A DNA stretch of 64,000 nucleotides, from positions 9,182,581 to 9,246,580 of the forward strand of contig NW_022098044.1 of assembly GCF_002288925.2 (NCBI RefSeq), written 5' to 3'. This document shows, one piece after another, positions 42,101 to 51,100 of the stretch. Each line of letters opens with the position of its first letter. Position 1 is the first letter of the stretch. The notes beneath the pieces were generated by a model. It was not told where the DNA came from. It ran no database searches and was given only the letters and a program-made list of their open reading frames with translations. The stretch comes from Delphinapterus leucas (lineage: Eukaryota; Chordata; Mammalia; Artiodactyla; Monodontidae). The position numbers and the translations under genes were made by a program.

Positions 42101-45100
42101 GCTGGAAACCACCAACGCCCTTGATTTACTGAAAATAATGGGCTCTTGGAGGGAATCTTGACCTGGTGGCTACAGACCTGGGAGAGATAGGCACCCATTG
42201 GTGAGTCCTGCAGGCCCTGAAGCAGGTCGGGTTAGTGCAATGGAGCCACTGCTGGGAGGTTTGGGGGAGGGATACAATGCCCAGGGCCAGCTTCCCAGTA
42301 CCCTCACCCCTTTATCCCCCCCTTCCAAGGAGTATGTCTCTGCTTCCTATTCTGCCAAACTGTTGCTTCAAATTCCACCACGGAGTTCAGTGAAATGCAC
42401 ACATGACAGTTTTCACTTCTAACACTTATACGGTACTTACTGTATGCCAGGTATTATTCCAAATGCTTTGCATGTATTCATACTATTATCGTCCCCACTT
42501 TGCAGGTGCGGTGCTCGGCATCACATAATTGGAAAGGGGACAAGCCAGCATTCCAAGCCAGGCAGTCTGTCTCCAGGGTCTGTGGTCAGAATCACTCTAC
42601 ATTATTGTCTCTCAGGCTTGAGACTCCCAAGTTTCAAACTACTCAACTGTAAAATGGGGATATTTGAGGAGTAGCCTTGAAAACCTCTTTCGACTGGAGA
42701 GCTTCTTTCCTTGGAATAAGATTCAGCAGTCGTGTATGTATGCCTGAGGGTGAGGAACCTTTACAGAAGACAGGTTTTGAAGAAGAGCAGGGTGTATATG
42801 TGGCTCCAGAATGGGAGGAGAAAGGGACCCCAGCCCACACAGGGAGATGAAACTGGAGAGAAAGCTAAGAAGACAAATGTCAACTTGCACAGTTTTGTGC
42901 ACACAGCCAACCCCTCTCCGTGCCTGTCCCCACAGCCCCCTTAGACCCCGACTTGTGCAGCAGCCCTGGCATGGATCATACAGATGGCCTCATTACCTGT
43001 GACGATGCAGGTGAATCTAACGTCGCTGTCCTCGGACACAGCCCGGGACTTGAGCGTGGTCTCAAATAGCGGCTGGGTCTCCTCTGTTAGCTGAGCAATG
43101 ACGGAGCAGAAGGTGCTCCTAGGAAAGGCAAAGAACTATTCAGAGCAGCCTTTCTCCCACCTCCACCGCATTATGCCACACCCTGGTGCCCAAGGTAGCT
43201 TAAATCTTACCATGTCCATCCGTCATCTCGTGGCCATGGCTCCAGCACCTGGGCAAGTCTTTCCTCCAGAAAGCCTAGGCCTCTTGGCCAGGCTGGGAGC
43301 AGGGAAGTTACCAAGGGGCTGAATGGGATCCTGACCCAGACCCATTACAGTAGGCAGCATCTGACCATGGACCAGACTCCTGAGCATGCCAGACCACCAG
43401 TCCTGGCATCCCCATTCCATCATTATTGTGGAGTCTTGCTTCACACTCCACCTTTCAGGGAAGCTCGTGCATGGGGGATACACACACATGGATAGGCCCA
43501 GCCTCAGAGATGGAGACCCCAGCACAGCAGAGCCTCCATTCATGCCACAGAGGGAAAAGCCAGCCAACCCCATGTATACATAGGTCCTAGGAGCTCAGGG
43601 GCCTCTCCTAAAGCTTAGGCTTAGAAGAAAAGCCCCTGCATTTGTGAGCATAGACCCATAGTAGACAAAGAATAAGCTGGTCAATGCCAGGGGTCTAGAT
43701 CCAAGGGTGGCCTCTAGCTCCTAGGAGAATCAGAAAAGAAAGACTCAAATGAATTCTCATCCTAAAGAGGGCTATGGACTTCCAGTGGAAAGCCAGTCAT
43801 GGCTCCCTTGCTCCCCCCTTAGATCCACATGCTCAAGTGAATACACAGCTGGCAGCTCCAGGACCAACCAGCAAGACCGCCAAATCACAAAGCAGATCCA
43901 CCACTGCAAAAGCCAGGGCTTTCAGTTCCCTCGTGATAGCCCATCTTCCAGAACTCAGGGGCATTTGTGCGCTCACTGAGTCCAGCACAGACTCACCAGC
44001 ACCGCTCAGCACTTTACAGTCCTCTCCTGCCTGCACACACGAGCAAACCACCATGCCAAACCCTTCCATGGGCCAGCAGAGACACAATGCATCCCTAGGC
44101 GTGACGTGTAACCACATAGCCAGGTTGTGTGGGGCACAAGCCGTGCCCAGCCCTCCTCCCCCTCCCAACTCACACGCCCTCTTGTGAGCAGCAGGGAGGA
44201 CTCCAAGGGGTAATGTGGAAGGGAGCAGGAGAAACTGCTGTGGGGGAAGACAAATCACTCAGAGCTGCCTTTCTCTGAGCCTCAGAGGAACGGGTAGTCG
44301 CCTGTGGGCAGTGTGTGTCTGCCTGTAATCTCTCCACCAGGGGCAGGTAAGAGTCTGTGGGAACACAAGCAAATAGAAGCTAAACCCTACTTTGTGGGGA
44401 GGGCTCCACATTCAATTTATCATTTCTGTGGTTATCATTCTGGACTTGAGTTTGAGGAGAAAGGTCACATCCCAGGAAGAGTATCTGGGATCAAGTAAGA
44501 CTTCTGGACTGAGGGGGTCCAGCCATGGTTTCTGTACAGGAATGCAGACGCCTGGGCCTTTGAGCAGTTGACAGGAGTCCTCCCCCACAAAGACTACCCA
44601 GAAAGGGGATCCCAACTTCTCACGTGCCTGAAGGTTTGAGTTGGGACTGCAGTTAAGGCTGCCATAACACTCCCTGCCACGCTCTCACCTGGAACCTAAG
44701 TAACTTATTAGATGGTTGTAAGAACTGTCTTCTTACAACTTACTGTCCTTTCCTTTCCCTTTTAATCCATTCAAAATAGAGGGTCCTTCAGGATCTAGAC
44801 TATCAACTCCCTGACACTCGGGAATTACATCTGAAAACGTTTCTTGCTGCTCTCATACTAGCAGCAATTTCTGACTTTGGGGAATACCAAATCCCAACCA
44901 ACAGTTTCTAAAGGAAAGTGCCATGCCAAAAGTAATCAGACTTCTATGATTTTGCAACCAATTCAAAACATACCTAATTATGTTCTCCCTACATAATCTG
45001 AATCCTACCCTACTCATGAACATGAGCCTGGATCTCATATTCAGCTTAGGCTCTTAGGGATGAAGCTGCTTGGGCAAATCTAAGAAAATAAGCTACTGGG

Positions 45101-48100
45101 TAAGTGAGAAAACAGGAAAATTATGCTTCAAGAAAATTTGCAGTGCTCACACTAGATATTCAACAACAGGTAGCTACGCTATTTCATTACTTTTTTTGAA
45201 TAAGAAAGAATGCTTATCTTCTCAAACTTTCCAGACTAGGTCCTAACTATATTATTAACTATATTAACTGCTGAAAAGTATAGCTAGAAGAATGCCCTCT
45301 AGGAGAGTGGATCTGGGGTACATTTGGGGGGACAGGGAGAGTCACTGCATATACTATCATATTCTACTGAATGTCACCCACTTTCTGTTCCCATTTTCCA
45401 AACCACTCAGACATGGGATGGACTCTGAGTCTGCTGCTTCCTGCCCCCTGGAAAGCCAGGAAGTCCATGCATCTGAAAATGTTCTGGTCCCACCCTGACA
45501 CCTCCAGGTCCTTCCAATTCTGTGACTTCATAAGGATATCACAGCCTAATCCTGTGTCTCTATAGAACACCAGAATCACCACTGGTTTTCAACATGTTCA
45601 AAGGAACCTAACCCTGCCCTTAGGTTTGGTTATTTACCTTGCTTTAAGTAGACTTCCAAGACCCTCTCTCTTTTAGCACTTACCACACTCTGCTTTGAAT
45701 TAGTTGTGATACCCTCTCTTCTACCCCTTCAGACAGTGAGCCACCCAGAACAAAGTTCTCTCAGTATTCTTGCCTATCACAGGAAACGTACATGGTAGGC
45801 ACTAATTATTAGCTATTCAGAAACCAGTTGGCTATGCAGAAATCTTTCTCTGTGTAAAGAAACTGTAGCCAACTCTCCCCAAATCTGCCAGAGTCGGGGA
45901 TGAGGCCTAAGCGGTGGGAAGTAGCCAGGAAATGTTCCCATTTTGATCATAATTGTCAGTTCTGCCAGGGGTGGAGAGCTGTCCCCAGCTAAGGAGGCAA
46001 GAGGACAGTCATTCAACGGGCAAACCCGGCCCGTGGGCCTGCTCAGGCCCCGATCTGTCTCTGAAGCAGATTCAGAGAACAAGTTAATGTAGGAATACAC
46101 TAACATGGTATTCCCTGACCTTACAGGGTTCACAGTCTGCAGAGGTGGAGAGGAGCCAAAGAAGAGGGAAACTGGGAGAAAGAGATGACAGAAGGAGAAC
46201 TTATGGGACTGAGAAAAAAAATTTTTTTCAAGGAAGTATCCATGGTTAGAAGATAAACAATAAGGTGTCAAACCTAGATATGTGGTTACAAAAACCATGA
46301 AAGCCTAGGATGGGGGAGAAATGGGGCACATGACTGGTGGTTCTCTGTTCTGGTCCCATGGTGCCTCTCCCAGGGGCACAGAGATACAGCTGCAGGCATC
46401 TCAGGGACCCTGGCCTATTTCTGGGTCCCAGCACCCCTTTCGGATGGTGCATGCAGGCATCAACTCTGGCCCCTGTGAGACCCATGCTCACGTGAGTGCC
46501 CTCTCACACCCTCCCCAACCACCCTCCACCTTACCCTCACCCCATGCAGCCTGGTTAGTGCAAAAGCAGTCACCCAGAGGCCCCTCAATGCCCACACCCA
46601 AGAAAAAAAGCAGTCAGAGAAATGTAATGCAATGGTGCGTTTACCTTCCAGAGCTGGGGTGAGACAACCAGTTGCTTGATAAGCTAAGCAAAAACAGCAA
46701 ATGGAATCATTAGGCCAAAAAAGCAAGGAGAGGAGGAGGAGAAATCAACAACAGTCGGCAAAGTATTAATCGGCCACCATCTGGGGCCCAGGGGCTTTTC
46801 TATTAAAAGGGACCAGCTGTCTTAGTTGGCCAGCTCCAGTTAGCAAGTGGCCTCACCACCCGACACAATGTATCTGAAACCAAGAGCTCGTTAAATGCAA
46901 CAGAGTCCAGGGAAATGGTTAGGCAGGAAGGAGGCCCCCAGGGGCTGAGCTTTGAGAAAGGTGTGTCCCAGGTCCTTGAATCACTTGTAGCTTCCTGGCA
47001 CGTTTCCCCACTCCACAGCACGTCCAGCTTGGGGGCAGCTCCTGCTTCAACCCTCGGCCTTTATGGGGAGAAGAGCCCCCCGTTCCTGGAAATCCCCTCA
47101 CAGGCTGGGAAGGAGACAGGTGGCTTGGAGAACACCCATTAACATGTTAAAGTACGGTTAAACAGACCACGCAAGGCAAACCAGCTGGGAGTGTGAAGAA
47201 CAGGAGAAGAACAAAGCAGTTAATTCAACAGGAGCCAGGAGGCACCCAGTTCGGTCAGACCAGCCCAAGGCCCTTTACACTTAGAGGCCCTGATCATCCC
47301 TCCTGCCCTGGGGCAGCTGAAAGCGGACACCAGCTAGGGGCTGTGTAGGCCACTGGGGGGTGAGGACTCACACAGAGCTGCCCCTTAGTGGAGATCCAGC
47401 CCACTTGACATGAGTCAACTTTTGCTTCTGCCTCCAGTTTTCCTAACACAAATATCTCCAGTGGAGTCTAGGGCCACGATCTCCCACTGCTCTCTGGGAG
47501 ATCTCAGGGGCCACCCAACCATACTCACTCCCTTCAGTCTGTCCCCACCATAAGAATAGCTCTCCCTTCGTTATCAGCAGTCCAGTCTGCTCAATGGAAC
47601 TCTGTCTGCATCTCTGACCACTGACAGCCTGTATCTTTATAAACAAAAAAAACCAAACTCATCCTCTACCCCAAAACATGGCTTCCACTCCAGGGCTCCT
47701 GGGTTTGTGGATACTACCAGCACTCTCCTGAAGCTGTAAATCCGCCATCTTGGACTCCTCCTTCTCTCTCCCGAGTCCAGTTAGTCCATAATTCTAGGCC
47801 CTTCTTTCTCCTTTTCTATTCCTGCTGCTGTGTTCTGATCTAGACCCTCGTGCCTCCATATTGGATGAGCACACAATCCCCTTCTTCACCCGTCATCACA
47901 CCACCTCTCTGGAAAAAAAAAAAGCTACAATCCCCCCACTGTGTATTATATTGAGTCTCAACTCCTTGACTGGGCACTTAAGGCCCTCCCTCACCTACTC
48001 GCACCCCATCACACACGGTTCTCTACTTCCCAATACTCAGGTTCCACTGTAACCAGACCTGTCCCCTAACTGGCATGGACAGGTCCATTCCTGGCCTCTG

Positions 48101-51100
48101 AGACTTCACTTTTGTCCTCTCTGCTCAGAAAGCCCTCCCTCTTTCCTTCTGCTCATCTAAATCCTGCCTACCCAGCCTTCAAACCTAGCTCTTGTAGCTT
48201 CTGTAGCTCTTGGCACAGTGCTAGGCATACTGTGGGTCTTCAACCTCTGTTTTATGGAAGAAAGAGCGAGAAAGAGGGAGGAGGAGGGAGGGAGAGAAGG
48301 GAAGTATTTCTTTCAGTCTGGAAGGGTCCTGCCCCCCAGAGGGAGCTGCTGCTCCAGAATGCAGCTGCCTTTGCTCACAGCTTCAAAAACCCTCTGGAGG
48401 CCAAGAGGGCACACCTCCCATGGTTTCAAGGCACTAGCCAACTCCATCCTTTCCTGACCATGAACTTCCTTTGCCTTTCTCCTCAGAGTGGAGAGATTTC
48501 TCCTTTGTTGGGTCTGGATTTCTTCCCTAGGATGGAGAGGGAGAGAATCAGCTCTCTAATTCAGACAGAAAATGATAGGTTTCACCTGCAAGTGGGCAAG
48601 GGTCTGAACTGTGATAGTGACCCCTCCCTGGCTCTCTCTAGGGCTGGTTGTGACGCTCTGCTCCCTGGCTCCATCATCCTGCTTTCTCTAGGCCTCACCC
48701 TTACATAATTAGCCATGTCAGGAGGAGTCCTGGGCTGTGGAGGCACCTTGTCTTCAGAAGGTGCCTGTGTGCTGCTGACTGGGCCAGAGGTAGGTTCAGG
48801 GCTCTCACCCAGGAAGGGAACTCCCCACTTACTGACTGTGAGTGGGTCAGAATTAGAGGCATCAAATGGTGGGGTAGAAAGGCTAAAAGAGTTCTTAATG
48901 ATACCTTCATTTTATAGAATGGAAATTCAGGGCCCAGGAAGGAAAGGTCTCTTCATAAAGGAGAAAAGTAGGCCTGGGGGGAGAGGGGGCGGCAGCGTGG
49001 GGGACCAGGACTGGCCCTGGAAGCTGGGGCCTCCCATTCTTCCTGGCTTTCATATATTCTGGGACATAAAAGGCCCTCAGAAAGTCCTGGCCTGTTGCCT
49101 CAGTTTCCCTGAAAGCCCTAGACAACCTGCCTGACCCAAGCAGAACAGAAGAGGTGTCACAAAGCTATAGCAAATATCATGGGCTCTGCTGCTCCTCCGA
49201 GCCCACTTGGACCAGAGTGTCCAAGAAATGAGTGGTCAGAGATTTCTGGAACTTCTAAGTGTCCCTCGGAAGCAAGTTAGTAATAACTGCAACCACCCGA
49301 CTGTGGTTCCTTAACCTACTCTAGCTTACCCATGCCCCACCTTCCTATAGGGGTGAGGTCCTAGAGGCTGGATGCCCTAGGAGGGAGGGCCTACAGTTTG
49401 GGGGGATTACTTGCATGTTGAACCTCTGACCCCAGGGGTACTGGAAATATCCTTGAGCTGACTATGGACTGGAAATCCCTCCAGGGTTGGAGGAAGGAAA
49501 GGTACGCACAGGAAGACAGGTTCTAGACCTGGGCCAAGGCTTCTGGTGGCCTGGCTCACAGCCCAGCTGTCCATCAGCTCCCAGGGGCAGCCTACCCTCC
49601 CAAGGTCCCATGAGAATGATGACTCACAAGCTCTGTGATAGCTGTGTATCAAGGTAGACCCGAAAACACTGAAGTCAAGAGTGAGTGGCACGGAACCTGC
49701 CTCTTGATCAGAATTCCTGGATAGTCAGGGCTCATCTAGGCTGGAGCCAGGCAAAGTCCTGGACTAGCCAGGACTGGCAAAGTCCTCAAGGGACCCTCTT
49801 TCTCCTCCATCTCTTGGGCCCTCTTCCCACACCCACAGGCAGTCAGGTTGCTCTGAGAGACAGAAGACTATATGGTTGCCTGCTCTAACACAGGAATCAG
49901 GCCTTGATAGACAGCTGTGAACTGCCTCCGCCCCAAGTACCCAACACAGCCCCATTCACTTTCACAGTCTCCCCTCTTTGGCCAGAGGTTTTTCCAGAGG
50001 TAAGAGAAACCTAGCCTTCTTTGTCTCTCAGGACTGGGGGCGGGGCGGGGGTCTGTGGCCAGGTGGCAGAGGCAAAACCACAGCCCACAGTCCTGGGCTA
50101 GAAAACCCTCTCTCCCACTGCCCCAGCCCTGCCCCTCCAAACACTTGATGAAAAGAGTCTCCATTTAAGAACATTCTCACTTAGGTCCAAAGGGACTGAA
50201 GCCAGACATTTCTAATCCACTTGCAGTTCTCAGGCTGACACACTGCTTTGCACTCATCACATGTGCAATTGTATCTACCATACAACTTCTCAGGCGGCAG
50301 CTGGAGAGTGGACATGGGTCCACTCTCCAGCCTTTTTCCTAACAGCCCAGATCCCCTGCCCTCCCAGTTCTGCCTGGTTTTCAAGCCACCCCAATGCTGT
50401 CTCTGAGAAGGGCCCTGCTTCCCGCTTCTCCTTGTTCCACTGGTATTGACAAAGGCCAGACACAGGAGGCAAAGCCCAGACAAATCACTGTGACAAGTAT
50501 GAGACAAGCGTGAGGCTCCTGGAAGGCAGTCAGCTTCACCATGGACTGGAGTAAATATACAAATGTCATTCCAGTTTTTCCATAGAGCCAGTGGCTAGGA
50601 GGAAGGGGCATTCTTTCTGGCAGCCAGGGACCTTGTTGAGTCTGACTCAATCACTAACACCAGCCCTCAGCCCTGTCCCAGACATGTGACACTATTTGAC
50701 GAGTTTTATGCAGAAACCGGTTCCGGTTACATTTGAACTTTTCCAACTCCAAGGTCAACAGAACTCAGCCAATCCACGAGGAAGTGCCTGGGACTTTTCC
50801 TGAATGTCCTTGATGCCTGTTTTTGTGCTGTTTCAAGAACAGAGGACAAGAAGTCTCCAGACAGCTTCTCAGAGGACTGGCTGCTTTCTGTGTGACCTAC
50901 GGTAAGACAAGTTCTGGGGCTGTGACACAACCACTAACCCAATAGCCAACCATCACAATTCCCTTTGGAATAGACTCCAGAGTTGGAGGGAAACGAAGCT
51001 GTCCAGAGGGGACAGGAAGTGTCCGTCTCCATGGTAATGAATGTGTTCCTGTGTGTCTGGGTGCCTTTGAGTGCCAAAATGCCCCTCTATTGTCTGCAAG

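Larger units (their letters stand above)
32739..42996 (-). other. ALPK3 intron 3
   Basis: This 10,258-bp intron holds three CHR SINEs, an L2 block, a HAL1 block, MIRs and several CA/GT microsatellites. No exon was recognised in it. Confidence 0.7.

Noticed and set aside
48112..48708. Plus-strand open frame of 198 codons in intron 1
   Set aside because: No homology, no splice or promoter context, and its first part overlaps L2-like sequence.
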